Below, piece by piece: positions 55,253 through 63,307 of a DNA stretch of 64,000 nucleotides. The notes under the pieces are model-generated. The model saw nothing but the letters and a program-made list of their open reading frames with translations, was not told the DNA's origin and did not search any database. The stretch is from Rhizobium sp. GN54 (GTDB taxonomy: Bacteria; Pseudomonadota; Alphaproteobacteria; Rhizobiales; Rhizobiaceae), in the NCBI RefSeq assembly GCF_021026345.1, contig NZ_JAJNCZ010000004.1, positions 496,001-560,000 of the forward strand, given 5' to 3'. Made by a program: the position numbers and the translations under genes. Each line of letters opens with the position of its first letter. Positions within the stretch are counted from its first letter, which is position 1.

Positions 55253-56152
55253 ATGGCCGGCAGCAAGACAATCTGGAGCGCGGCGATCGTCCTGTCGCTG
55301 ATCACGCACGCGGGTGCGGCAGCGATCCTGACGCTTTCGCCCGAGCCGGAAGCGGACGTGGCGCAGGTCGCCGGCGGCGCGGTCGTCGCCGAGGTGGCGA
55401 TGCTCGGAAACAACGCCTTCGACGCGATCGAATCCGGTGCGCCGGACGAGATCCAGCCGACCGAGGAGATGGAGCCGGAGACGATCGAGCCGGTTGCCCA
55501 GCCGGTGGCCGAGATCGAGCCGCAGGAGATCGTTCCGGACGAGATCACCCCGAGCGAGGTCGCGCCGACGCCGGATGCGGAGGAATTCGTTCCCGAGATG
55601 AGCGAGGCCGTCGAGATCGAGGGCGCCGAGGTCGAGATCGCCGCCATTCCCGTTCCCGACATCAGGCCGGAGATCGTGGAGAAGCCGCCGGAGGCGATCC
55701 AGCCGCTGGAAAAGAAGGTCGAGAAGCCGGCGGAGAAGAAGCCCGAGAAGAAGCGGGCGAAGAAATCCGGCGACAAGGGCAACAGCCCGCGGGCGGCAAA
55801 GCGCGGCGAGGTCAATGGCTCCGACGGCGTCACCCTGTCTGCGCCCGGCGGCCAGAAGAAGGGCAGCGCCACGGCCGGAAACGCCGCCGTCAGCAATTAT
55901 CCGGGCAAGGTCCGCAGCAAAATCAATCGCGCCAAGCGGCGCGTGCGGGGCGCCGGCGTCGTGACGGTCGCCTTCACCGTCTCGGCCTCCGGTCAGGCCA
56001 CGAGCATTCGTGTCGCCAAGAGTTCCGGTGAGCCGGATGTCGACCAGGCGGCCCTCGATGCCGTCCGCCGCGCCGCACCCTTCCCGGAGATACCGGCAGG
56101 CGCGGGCCGGTCTTCCTGGCCCTTCAACGTTCCGATCGTCTTCAAGCGATAG
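55253..56152 (+). CDS. tonB: TonB-family energy transducer
   Basis: A 299-residue protein with an N-terminal membrane anchor (about 8-28), a long acidic and proline-rich periplasmic spacer (about 60-160; many E-P and I-E-P repeats), a lysine-rich stretch (KKVEKPAEKKPEKKRAKK) and the C-terminal TonB domain (about 215-299; YPGKVRSKINRAKRR, GVVTVAFTVSASGQ, ALDAVRRAAPFPEIP). It transmits proton-motive force to outer-membrane haem/siderophore receptors. No exbB/exbD or receptor gene is in the window. Confidence 0.92.
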   Translation: MAGSKTIWSAAIVLSLITHAGAAAILTLSPEPEADVAQVAGGAVVAEVAMLGNNAFDAIESGAPDEIQPTEEMEPETIEPVAQPVAEIEPQEIVPDEITPSEVAPTPDAEEFVPEMSEAVEIEGAEVEIAAIPVPDIRPEIVEKPPEAIQPLEKKVEKPAEKKPEKKRAKKSGDKGNSPRAAKRGEVNGSDGVTLSAPGGQKKGSATAGNAAVSNYPGKVRSKINRAKRRVRGAGVVTVAFTVSASGQATSIRVAKSSGEPDVDQAALDAVRRAAPFPEIPAGAGRSSWPFNVPIVFKR

Positions 56153-56261
56153 CCCCTCGGGCCAGGTCCTCCTTTCGTTCCGGAATTCCGGCCGCCCGGC
56201 CCGTCAGGGTCGTGGCAGTCGCGCGGGTATTTCGGTGCGATTTGCGGTTGATCAAAAAAGA

Positions 56262-56276
56262 TGATGAAATTTATCA
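56262..56276. promoter_or_regulatory. RirA-type iron box upstream of the DUF2325 gene
   Basis: TGATGAAATTTATCA fits TGA-N9-TCA and is almost fully palindromic. It lies in an AT-rich stretch about 87 bases upstream of the DUF2325 start and suggests iron control of that gene and the next one. Confidence 0.5.
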
Positions 56277-56362
56277 TGTTTATACTTTACTCCATAACTC
56301 ATGTTTTGTAGGGTCGCGCCAATCGAAACGGGCTGCGAGGCCCAGAGCGCGAGGAATGACGC

Positions 56363-56995
56363 ATGCAGGCAGGCAAGGACGGCCAGCGCGAGGCAATGCT
56401 GAGGGCGATGGTGACGGCGCGTGACGCACGGATCGCTTCGCTGGAAAAAGAGGTCGCCGCATTGAAGGCCCGCCTTTCTGCCGCATCGGCCAATGCCGGC
56501 GAGGGCAAGGCGCAGCCGGCGCGTCCAGCGGCTCCGGATCCGCGCCAGCAGCGGACCGTCGAGGTGACGCGGGTGAAGCGGCGGACGATCGAGATCGACC
56601 GCAGGGCGGCTGCCGACAGGCAGGGCCAGCAGGCGGGTGGTGCGGACGGCGACGGCGATGCCTCGGCCAAGGCTGCGCTCGAGGGCCGCAACTTTCTCTA
56701 TGTCGGCGGACGCGACTGCCAGGTTGCGCACCTGCGCCAGATCGCAAGTTCGTTCGGCGCCAACCTGATCCATCACGATGGCGGCCTTCGCGAGGCGGTC
56801 TCGCGGATCGACAACGTTCTTCCTTCGGTCGACTGTGTGTTCTGCCCGATCGACTGCATCAGCCATGATGCGTGTCTCAGGGTGAAGACGGGCTGCAAGA
56901 AGTGGGAAAAGGCCTTCGTGCCGCTGCGCAACGGCAGCAAATCCAGCTTCGAGCGGGCCCTGCAGAGCCTCAGCGAAGGAACTCCGATACAATGA
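56363..56995 (+). CDS. DUF2325-domain protein
   Basis: A 210-residue protein. The first half is a coiled coil (about 15-45) and a charged linker. The C-terminal DUF2325 domain begins at LEGRNFLYVGGRDCQVAHLR and has FGANLIHHDGGLREAVSRID and VDCVFCPIDCISHDACLRVK, followed by Lys-rich KTGCKKWEK. Five cysteines in this segment (C-x2-C-x3-C-x5-C-x6-C) suggest an Fe-S or metal site. Function is unknown to me; the iron box upstream and hmu/tonB nearby suggest a role in iron metabolism. Confidence 0.82.
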   Translation: MQAGKDGQREAMLRAMVTARDARIASLEKEVAALKARLSAASANAGEGKAQPARPAAPDPRQQRTVEVTRVKRRTIEIDRRAAADRQGQQAGGADGDGDASAKAALEGRNFLYVGGRDCQVAHLRQIASSFGANLIHHDGGLREAVSRIDNVLPSVDCVFCPIDCISHDACLRVKTGCKKWEKAFVPLRNGSKSSFERALQSLSEGTPIQ

Positions 56996-57276
56996 GCAGC
57001 GACAGGCCTGACGGCTTCATGATGATCGGCCTGCACAAGCTGGCCGCGCAGAACGGGGATGGCCTCATCCCCGAACTCCATGCCCTTCTGACGCGCGAAG
57101 CGCGCATGCAGGCAGAGAACCCGAACGTCTCCGTCTTTCCGGTGTGGGAGGCGCGCCCGCCTGCGCGCGCCGTGCCGTTCGAACAGACCGACGATGCGCC
57201 GGTCGCGGCCGCCGACAACGTCGTCGCCTTCCCGCAGCGCATCGCGCCGGTGGATCGGCGGAAAGATTCAGCCTGA
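56992..57276 (+). CDS. Small hypothetical protein, coupled to the DUF2325 gene
   Basis: A 94-residue protein whose ATG overlaps the DUF2325 stop (ATGA). It starts MSSDRPDGFMMIGLHKLAAQ, has a helical first half and a proline/valine-rich end. No motif or family is known to me. Tight overlap shows it is translated with DUF2325. Confidence 0.65.
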   Translation: MSSDRPDGFMMIGLHKLAAQNGDGLIPELHALLTREARMQAENPNVSVFPVWEARPPARAVPFEQTDDAPVAAADNVVAFPQRIAPVDRRKDSA

Positions 57277-57447
57277 AAGTGCGCATCTGAAGAGCGGGGC
57301 ACGCCATGCCTGATCCGGCATGGTGGCGTCCGCGGTTCGTCCTGCAAATGGGGACGAGCCATTGCCGTCATGTTCTCCGGGGGCACGCACGCTCGGCTGT
57401 TGCGGGCCGTGCACCGCGCGGCTTGCCCCGCTTTTCAACTCGCTCGT

Positions 57448-57819
57448 TCAGATATTGCGCGGCTGCAGCAGGCTGCCGAGGGCGATTGCGAGCCAGCCGG
57501 CCATCATCAACGTGCCTCCGGTGGGGGCGGACATGGGGAACAGGCCGTGGCCCAGCGCGTGGCGCATCGTCAGGTCGCCGGCAAAGAGCAGCGTACCGGC
57601 GATGAGAAGGACCGCGGCGAGCGGGGCGGTGCGCAGGTTCGGCCAGGCGGCATAGAGCGCGAGCAGGGCGGGCGCATGCGCAAGGCACATGGCCGAGGCG
57701 CCGCCCATCAGCCGCGGGTCGCCGCTCGCATGCGAGGCGATGGCGGCGCTGACGACGCCGGCGAAGCCGAACAGGCCGGCGACAAGGAGCGTTGCCCGGC
57801 GTGCGGTCGAGACGGTCAT
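57448..57819 (-). CDS. DUF423 small membrane protein
   Basis: A 123-residue protein with four membrane segments and the DUF423 marks SHAS (position about 29) and GDLTMRHALGHGLFPMSAPTGGTLMMAGWLAIA (GDLTMRH to MAGW). Function unknown. It overlaps the truncated haemoglobin gene by 4 bases and so is co-translated with it. Confidence 0.85.
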   Translation of the reverse strand: MTVSTARRATLLVAGLFGFAGVVSAAIASHASGDPRLMGGASAMCLAHAPALLALYAAWPNLRTAPLAAVLLIAGTLLFAGDLTMRHALGHGLFPMSAPTGGTLMMAGWLAIALGSLLQPRNI

Positions 57820-58247
57820 CGATCCCCCTCCTGTTCCTGGTTGACCATGTGCTCGGCGAGCCGGGTCACCGGCGCCAGCACGATGTCCCGCAATTGCCTG
57901 CTCGGAACCGTTTCCTCCAGCGCCTGCGTGAAGCAGAGGAGCCAGCCGTCGCGCTCGGCAGTCCCGATCGCGGCTGCGAAGTGGCGCCGGCGCAGCATCG
58001 GATGGCCGCGTTTGTCGGTGTAGAGCGGCGGACCGCCGAGCCAGCCGGACAGATATTCGAACAGCTTCTCCTCGCTGTCCGACAGGTCCGCGGGGTGGAT
58101 CGCGCGGCAGGCGACCGCCTCCGGCAGCGTATCCATCAGCGCATAGAAGCGCCGCGTCAGCGCGCGGACGCCCGCCTCGCCGCCGACGGCCTCGTAGAGG
58201 GTGATCGTTCCATTTGCCTGCCCGTCCTGTTTCTGCCTGTCCTGCAC
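57816..58247 (-). CDS. Truncated haemoglobin, group II-like
   Basis: A 143-residue protein, from a GTG at 58245-58247. It has ITLYEAVGGEAGVRALTRRFYALMD, YLSGWLGGPPLYTDKRG and HPMLRRRHFAAAIG with the proximal haem His at RRRH, and DGWLLCFTQALEE. Group II truncated haemoglobins bind O2 or NO and help with detoxification. The frame is open to an ATG at 58331, but those residues do not match the family; GAGG lies upstream of the chosen GTG. It is a second haem-using gene close to hmu. Confidence 0.87.
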   Translation of the reverse strand: MQDRQKQDGQANGTITLYEAVGGEAGVRALTRRFYALMDTLPEAVACRAIHPADLSDSEEKLFEYLSGWLGGPPLYTDKRGHPMLRRRHFAAAIGTAERDGWLLCFTQALEETVPSRQLRDIVLAPVTRLAEHMVNQEQEGDR

Positions 58248-58445
58248 CCGCAAGCCTCGCCCGAATTTCGCCTGTGCCACAGATAGTTCACGACCGGGGA
58301 GGGGACAACGGCATTGCGCGACCTGTGACATCGGATCGCGGCCGCGGGCGCGTGCGTGCGTCGGGCGGGCAACGGCGATTGGCCTTCCGGCTCGTCCTTG
58401 TGCGGAAATCTTCTGCCGTCGATGCTGATGACCTCTTGCAATAAA

Positions 58446-58459
58446 ACCGTCCAGACGGT
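58446..58459. promoter_or_regulatory. Palindromic operator upstream of tetR-SMR
   Basis: ACCGTC-CA-GACGGT, a perfect 6-bp inverted repeat with a two-base spacer, ends 11 bases before the TetR ATG. It is a natural site for autoregulation by that repressor. Confidence 0.65.
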
Positions 58460-58470
58460 ATGTTTATCTC

Positions 58471-59031
58471 ATGAGCACCGCCCACAAGCGCAAGAAAGAT
58501 CCGCAAGCCGTCCGCCAGCAGTTGCTGGAGGTCGCGGCCGACCTGTGCGTGGAGAAAGGGGCCGCCGGCCTGACGCTCGATGCCGTCGCGGCGGCCGCCG
58601 GCGTCAGCAAGGGCGGCCTGCTGCATCATTTTCCGAGCAAGGCCGATCTGCTGTTCGGGCTGCTGGACGACCTGATCGCGCGGATGGATGCGGCAATCGC
58701 CGCGGCGATGCGGGCGGATCCGGAGCCGCACGGCCGGTTTACCCGAGCCTATGTCGGCGTCACCTTCGGCACCGGGGCCATGGCGGAGGAGGCGCGCTGG
58801 AAGGCGATGACCATACCGCTCCTGGCCGAGCCGGACCTGCGCGCGCGCTGGCGGGACTGGATCGCGCTGCAGGCCGAACGGCATGCCGGCACCGATGCCT
58901 CGCTCGACTGCACGCTTGCGCGCTTTGCCCTCGATGGGCTGTGGCTCGCCTCCGTCCTCGAAAGCCATCCAATGGATGCCGCTCAGGCGGAGCGAATGAA
59001 AGAACGTCTCTTCGATCTCTCCCGCGGCTGA
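58471..59031 (+). CDS. TetR/AcrR-family repressor of an SMR exporter
   Basis: A 186-residue regulator with the N-terminal helix-turn-helix KGAAGLTLDAVAAAAGVSKGGLLHHFPSK (about residues 28-56; recognition part GVSKGGLLHHF) and an unrelated ligand-binding half. It is encoded 43 bases before the SMR gene on the same strand, and a palindrome lies just before its start, so it probably represses both. Confidence 0.9.
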   Translation: MSTAHKRKKDPQAVRQQLLEVAADLCVEKGAAGLTLDAVAAAAGVSKGGLLHHFPSKADLLFGLLDDLIARMDAAIAAAMRADPEPHGRFTRAYVGVTFGTGAMAEEARWKAMTIPLLAEPDLRARWRDWIALQAERHAGTDASLDCTLARFALDGLWLASVLESHPMDAAQAERMKERLFDLSRG

Positions 59032-59074
59032 ACGCCTGCACCCCCGAACCTCCATCCCCTCTGCGGAGCCTGCC

Positions 59075-59416
59075 ATGAACCTCGCCCTCGTCTATTCCGT
59101 CCTGGTGGTCGCGATCATCTTCGAGGTGATCGGCACCTCGGCCATGCAGGCCGCCCAGCACTTCACCCGGCTCGGGCCGACGCTCGTCATGGTGGCCTCC
59201 TATGCGGTCGCCTTCTATTTCCTGTCGTGGAGCCTCAGCTATGTTCCGGTCGGCATCGCCTATGCCATCTGGAGCGGGCTCGGCATCGTGCTCATTTCGC
59301 TGATCGGCTATCTCGTCTTCGGCCAGACGCTCGACCTCGCCGCCGTGATCGGGCTCGGGCTCATCATCGCCGGCGTTCTCGTCCTGAACCTGTTCTCGAA
59401 ATCCACGTTCCATTGA
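59075..59416 (+). CDS. SMR-family multidrug exporter (EmrE/QacE-like)
   Basis: A 113-residue protein with four membrane segments. The essential membrane Glu is Glu17 in IIFEVIGTSAMQAA (Glu14 of EmrE), and SYVPVGIAYAIWSGLGIVLI contains the family's Tyr/Trp substrate residues. It exports cationic drugs in exchange for protons, acting as a dimer. Its neighbour TetR gene fits inducible expression. Confidence 0.9.
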   Translation: MNLALVYSVLVVAIIFEVIGTSAMQAAQHFTRLGPTLVMVASYAVAFYFLSWSLSYVPVGIAYAIWSGLGIVLISLIGYLVFGQTLDLAAVIGLGLIIAGVLVLNLFSKSTFH

Positions 59417-59529
59417 CGGCCGGTGACGACCGGGTCGCCGGTTGGGGCTTGCCTTCGGCAGCCATGGCTGTAAAACTTCAATTCAAACCGCTTTGGATTG
59501 ACGTGGACGCAGACCGGGAGGCTGTCTTT

Positions 59530-60315
59530 ATGACGATACGGACCATCGTTTGGGGCGAGAACATCCATGAGCAGACCAACGAGGTCGTGCGTTCGATCTA
59601 CCCCGACGGCATGCATGCGGTGATCGCTGCAGCGCTGAACGCCGATCCTGCGATCACGGCGTCGACGGCGACGCTGCAGGAGGAGGAGCATGGCCTGCCT
59701 TCGGCGCGGCTCGCCGAGACGGACGTGCTTTTATGGTGGGGCCACAAGGACCATGGCGCGGTTTCCGACGCGGTCGTCGAGCGGGTGGCGAAGCGGGTCT
59801 GGGAGGGAATGGGGCTCATCGTCCTGCATTCCGGACATTTCTCCAAGATTTTCAAACGGTTGATGGGGACGCCCTGCGCGCTGAAATGGCGCGAGGCGGG
59901 CGAGCGCGAGCGGCTGTGGGCGATCAATCCGGCCCATCCGATCACAGCCGGCCTGCCGGAGCATTTCGTGCTGGAGAACGAGGAGATGTATGGCGAGGCA
60001 TTCTCGGTGCCCGAGCCGCTCGAGACCGTGTTCATCTCCTGGTTTGCCGGCGGCGAAGTATTCCGCTCGGGAATGACCTGGCGGCGCGGGGCAGGGAACG
60101 TCTTCTACTTCCGACCGGGTCACGAGACCTATCCGACCTATCACGACGGAACCGTGCAGCAGGTGCTGCGCAACGCGGTGAAGTGGGCCTACAACCCGCT
60201 GGCACCGTATCTCGCCGTCCACGATGCCCCGAACGTGCCGGTTGAAAGCGCTTTGGAACCGATCGTCGAGCGCGGCCCGCGCCTGCACCAGGCCGGCGAA
60301 GCCGGTTACCGGTGA
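59530..60315 (+). CDS. thuA: ThuA-family protein (trehalose utilisation)
   Basis: A 261-residue protein of the ThuA (class I amidotransferase-like fold) family. Marks are TIRTIVWGENIHEQTNE, LLWWGHKDHGAVSD, GLIVLHSGHFSKIFKRLMG and VFYFRPGHETYPTYHD. ThuA and ThuB turn trehalose and related disaccharides into 3-keto forms. The start follows GGGAGG. In Sinorhizobium thuAB follow a trehalose ABC transporter, which is absent here. Confidence 0.88.
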   Translation: MTIRTIVWGENIHEQTNEVVRSIYPDGMHAVIAAALNADPAITASTATLQEEEHGLPSARLAETDVLLWWGHKDHGAVSDAVVERVAKRVWEGMGLIVLHSGHFSKIFKRLMGTPCALKWREAGERERLWAINPAHPITAGLPEHFVLENEEMYGEAFSVPEPLETVFISWFAGGEVFRSGMTWRRGAGNVFYFRPGHETYPTYHDGTVQQVLRNAVKWAYNPLAPYLAVHDAPNVPVESALEPIVERGPRLHQAGEAGYR

Positions 60316-60323
60316 GGGGTCCC

Positions 60324-61367
60324 ATGCGTCTCCTTATTCTCGGCACCGGCGGCATGGCCAACACGCATGCCGAACACTTTTCCGCCATTCCCGGCGTCGA
60401 ACTGGTCGGCGCCGTGGATGTCGACCCGGCGCGGGCGGCGGCATTCGCCGGGCGCTTCGGGATCGCCCGCACCTTTGCGGACCTGCAGCAGGCGCTCGAC
60501 TGGGGCGATTTCGACGCGGCCGCCAACGTCACGCCGGATCGGGTCCATCATCCGACCACGCTCGCCCTGCTTGCGACGGGCAAGCACGTCCTGTGCGAGA
60601 AGCCGCTGGCGGAGACCTTCGCCAAGGCGGACGAGATGGCGCAGGTGGCCGAGCGCTCGGGTCTCGTGACCATGGTCAACCTGACCTATCGCAATGTCGC
60701 CCCCTTGCAGAAGGCGCGCGAACTGGTGCTGTCCGGTACGCTCGGCACGGTCCGCCACATCGAGGCGTCCTACCTGCAGAGCTGGCTGGTCTCGCGGGCC
60801 TGGGGCGACTGGACGACCGAGAGCCAGTGGCTGTGGCGGCTGTCGACGCGGCACGGCTCGAACGGCGTTCTTGGTGACGTCGGCATCCATATCCTGGATT
60901 TTGCCGCCTATGGCAGCGGCAGCGAGGTGGAAGCGATCTATGCCCGCATGAAGGCCTTCGACAAGGCGCCGGGCAACCGCATCGGCGAATACGACCTCGA
61001 CGCGAACGACAGCTTTGCGATGACGGCGGAATTCTCCAACGGCGCGCTGGGGGTGATCCATGCCAGCCGCTGGGCCACCGGCCATCTCAACGAACTGCGC
61101 CTGCGCATGCACGGCGACCGGGGCGCGCTGGAGGTGATCCATACGCCGGAGGGTTCGAGCCTGCGGGGCTGCCTCGGCGAGGACGTGGAAACCGCGCGCT
61201 GGCGGGACATCGACGGCGGTGCGGTGCCGACCAATTACGAGCGGTTCGCTGCGGCAGTGCGCGAAAGGCGGCAGGTCGAGCCCGGCTTCCGCCATGCGGC
61301 AAACCTGCAGAAGGTCCTCGACCTTGCGATCGAGGCGGAGAAGGCGAGGCGCGAACTCGCGGTCTAG
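60324..61367 (+). CDS. thuB: Gfo/Idh/MocA-family oxidoreductase, ThuB-like
   Basis: A 347-residue NAD(P)-dependent oxidoreductase. The N-terminal Rossmann site is LLILGTGGMANTHAEHF, the family motif EKPLAE is present near residue 97, and the substrate domain has GVLGDVGIHILDFAAY with the catalytic His. It starts 8 bases after thuA, with GAGGGG as SD. The name ThuB rests on the thuA link; close homologues act on other sugars or inositols. Confidence 0.82.
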   Translation: MRLLILGTGGMANTHAEHFSAIPGVELVGAVDVDPARAAAFAGRFGIARTFADLQQALDWGDFDAAANVTPDRVHHPTTLALLATGKHVLCEKPLAETFAKADEMAQVAERSGLVTMVNLTYRNVAPLQKARELVLSGTLGTVRHIEASYLQSWLVSRAWGDWTTESQWLWRLSTRHGSNGVLGDVGIHILDFAAYGSGSEVEAIYARMKAFDKAPGNRIGEYDLDANDSFAMTAEFSNGALGVIHASRWATGHLNELRLRMHGDRGALEVIHTPEGSSLRGCLGEDVETARWRDIDGGAVPTNYERFAAAVRERRQVEPGFRHAANLQKVLDLAIEAEKARRELAV

Positions 61368-61387
61368 GGAGAGGGCCGCCCAGGACT

Positions 61388-61406
61388 CTGCCTTGCGCCA
61401 AGGCAG
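61388..61406. terminator. Hairpin between convergent thuB and the DUF488 gene
   Basis: CTGCCTTG (61388-61395) and CAAGGCAG (61399-61406) form a perfect 8-bp stem with a 3-base loop. There is no T-run, so termination is only possible. Confidence 0.35.
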
Positions 61407-61471
61407 CCGCCTCGGACGATGCCGGCCCTGATCGGGAGCGTTTGCCGGGCTTGTCGGCCGTCCCCGGCGGG

Positions 61472-61831
61472 CTACCGCGTCTTTTCTTCCAGCCACAACG
61501 CCAGCGCGGCCGCGTTGTTGTGGCGTTCGTCGCGGGCGGCGTAGAGGAGCGTCACCGGGCCCTGCGCGATATGGCGGCGGAGCTCCGCCGCGGCCGCCTG
61601 TTCGGCTTCGCCTTCCAGTTCCGCGGCGTAGTGCTGGCGGAACTCGTCCCAGCTTTCGGGCCGGGCGTGGAAGCGCCGGCGCAGGTCGTCGCTGGGGGAA
61701 ATGTCCTTCAGCCAGAGATCGACCCGCGCCTTCTCTTTCGCGACGCCGCGCGGCCACAGCCGATCGACGAGGATGCGCATTCCGTCGGAAGGTTCCGGCG
61801 TATCGTAGACCCGCTTGATCCGGACAGTCAT
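61472..61831 (-). CDS. DUF488-family protein
   Basis: A 119-residue protein with the DUF488 pattern: IKRVYDTPEPSDGMRILVDRLWPRG, WLKDISPSDDLRRRF, and a C-terminal VTLLYAARDERHNNAAAL. The start (ATG at 61829-61831) follows GAGGAGGAA. Function is unknown. Confidence 0.9.
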   Translation of the reverse strand: MTVRIKRVYDTPEPSDGMRILVDRLWPRGVAKEKARVDLWLKDISPSDDLRRRFHARPESWDEFRQHYAAELEGEAEQAAAAELRRHIAQGPVTLLYAARDERHNNAAALALWLEEKTR

Positions 61832-62024
61832 CTCTTCCTCCTCGATCTGGCACGGCGGGGCCGCGCGAATCCCGTGTAAAGCATGCACCGCGCCCGCCTG
61901 CCGGGCAACACATGCCGCCTCCGAGGCGGCGATCCGCCTGTTTCGGTTCTTCGTTGACTTCGCCGATGATGGGAGGACAATGGCCCTGTTACGCGTCGCC
62001 AGCAGACAGGAAGGGACGCCTACC

Positions 62025-62495
62025 ATGACCATCGCCAGAAGGCTTCAGGACTATATCGAACGGGAGGGGATCGCCTATGACACCGTCCCGCATCATCGCA
62101 CCGCCACGACCAGCCAGTCGGCCCAGGCAGCTCATATCCCCGGCAGCAGGCTCGCCAAGACCGTGGTCGTCCACCACGAGATGGGCTATGTGCTCGCCGT
62201 CGTCCCCAGCACCCACCGCATCGAACTCTCCACCCTGCAGGACGTGATCGACCGCAGGCTCGGGCTGGCGTCGGAGGAGGAGGTCTGCACGCTCTTTTCG
62301 GATTGCGACGAAGGTGCCGCCCCGCCGGTCGGCATGGCCTATGACATCCCGGTCATCCTCGACGAAAGCTTGGGACGGGTCAGCGACGTCTATTTCGAGG
62401 GGGGCGACCACCGGACGCTGGTCCACGTCACCGGGCCCAATTTCCTCAGCCTGATGAAGGACGCCCAGGTCGCCCGCATCAGCCACCCGCATTGA
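62025..62495 (+). CDS. YbaK/EbsC-family aminoacyl-tRNA deacylase-like protein
   Basis: A 156-residue protein of the YbaK/ProX fold, which hydrolyses mischarged aminoacyl-tRNAs in trans. Marks are RTATTSQSAQAAHIPGSRLAKTVVV (the active-site Lys in SRLAKTV) and VYFEGGDHRTLVHVTG. The start at 62025 (MTIARRLQDYIEREG) follows AAGGGA. Confidence 0.85.
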   Translation: MTIARRLQDYIEREGIAYDTVPHHRTATTSQSAQAAHIPGSRLAKTVVVHHEMGYVLAVVPSTHRIELSTLQDVIDRRLGLASEEEVCTLFSDCDEGAAPPVGMAYDIPVILDESLGRVSDVYFEGGDHRTLVHVTGPNFLSLMKDAQVARISHPH

Positions 62496-62538
62496 AGCGC
62501 GCGGGGCCACTGTCCGGTGCATTCGGCGTTCGGCCGGC

Positions 62539-62931
62539 CTATTTTTCTGTGCGACCCGTGCCGTCGCGATCCCGGTCGTATCGTCTGGCGAGCGGAAACG
62601 GCGGCAGCCAGGCTTCGCGGCGGATGGTCCAGAGTTCGTAGGTCGGCTGGAACTGGTCGGGCGCATCGAGCGATCCGAGGTTTATCTCGATCTCGTCCGC
62701 GGTGCGGGCGAAGACCGGCGAGCCGCAGCGGGGACAGAAGAACCGCCCAGCATAGTCGCGCGTCTCGCCCTCAACCGTCACCGCATCCTGCGGGAAGATC
62801 GCCGAGGCGTGAAAGAGCGCGCCGTGATGTTTGCGGCAGTCCAGGCAGTGGCAGATGCCGACCCGATACGGGGTGCCCGACGCAACAAACCGGACATTGC
62901 CGCACAGGCAGCCGCCGGAAAACCGATCCAT
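62539..62931 (-). CDS. GFA-family protein (Zn-binding, glutathione-dependent formaldehyde-activating-like)
   Basis: A 130-residue protein. The zinc-binding cysteines are GGCLCGNVRF, CHCLDCRKHHG and FFCPRCGSPVF, all intact. The family includes Gfa, but most members are of unknown function. The start at 62931 follows GAGGCGAAG. Confidence 0.9.
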   Translation of the reverse strand: MDRFSGGCLCGNVRFVASGTPYRVGICHCLDCRKHHGALFHASAIFPQDAVTVEGETRDYAGRFFCPRCGSPVFARTADEIEINLGSLDAPDQFQPTYELWTIRREAWLPPFPLARRYDRDRDGTGRTEK

Positions 62932-63307
62932 CTTCGCCTCCCTCGTCATCAACGGGACCGAAGGGTTACAGCGATGGCGCCTCGCCTGCAAATGCCCGTT
63001 GTCTCGCGGGGACGGCGGGTGTCATCCCAACCTTTGTCCATGAAACCTCAGATAGGTAGCACAACCCGTCCCTCCGGGAACGAAGACGTTGTAGCGGGAA
63101 GCATCAAAAGACGTAGCGCTGTTGCAGGGAAATGACCGTTCATATGGCGGAATGCCCGCGGTCATGGGTATGCCCTCGACCGAAATGAGGCATTGCAGCG
63201 CAGGTGCCGCCGGAGCCACAGTTTGGGCCATACGTCCCGATCGGTGCCGGACAGCTTGATCTGCTCTGAACGGAGGCGGGCAACCGGCAGTGGAGATCCT
63301 TCAAACG
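62932..63307. other. Region upstream of the glycosyltransferase gene
   Basis: A 376-base stretch, less GC-rich than the rest in 63040-63140, that should hold the glycosyltransferase promoter. A minus-strand open frame at 63022-63231 has no similarity I know and no good SD. I see no repeat or tRNA. Confidence 0.4.

Noticed and set aside
63022-63231. Minus-strand frame of 69 codons before the glycosyltransferase
   Set aside because: No similarity I know, no SD, and composition like other non-coding frames here.
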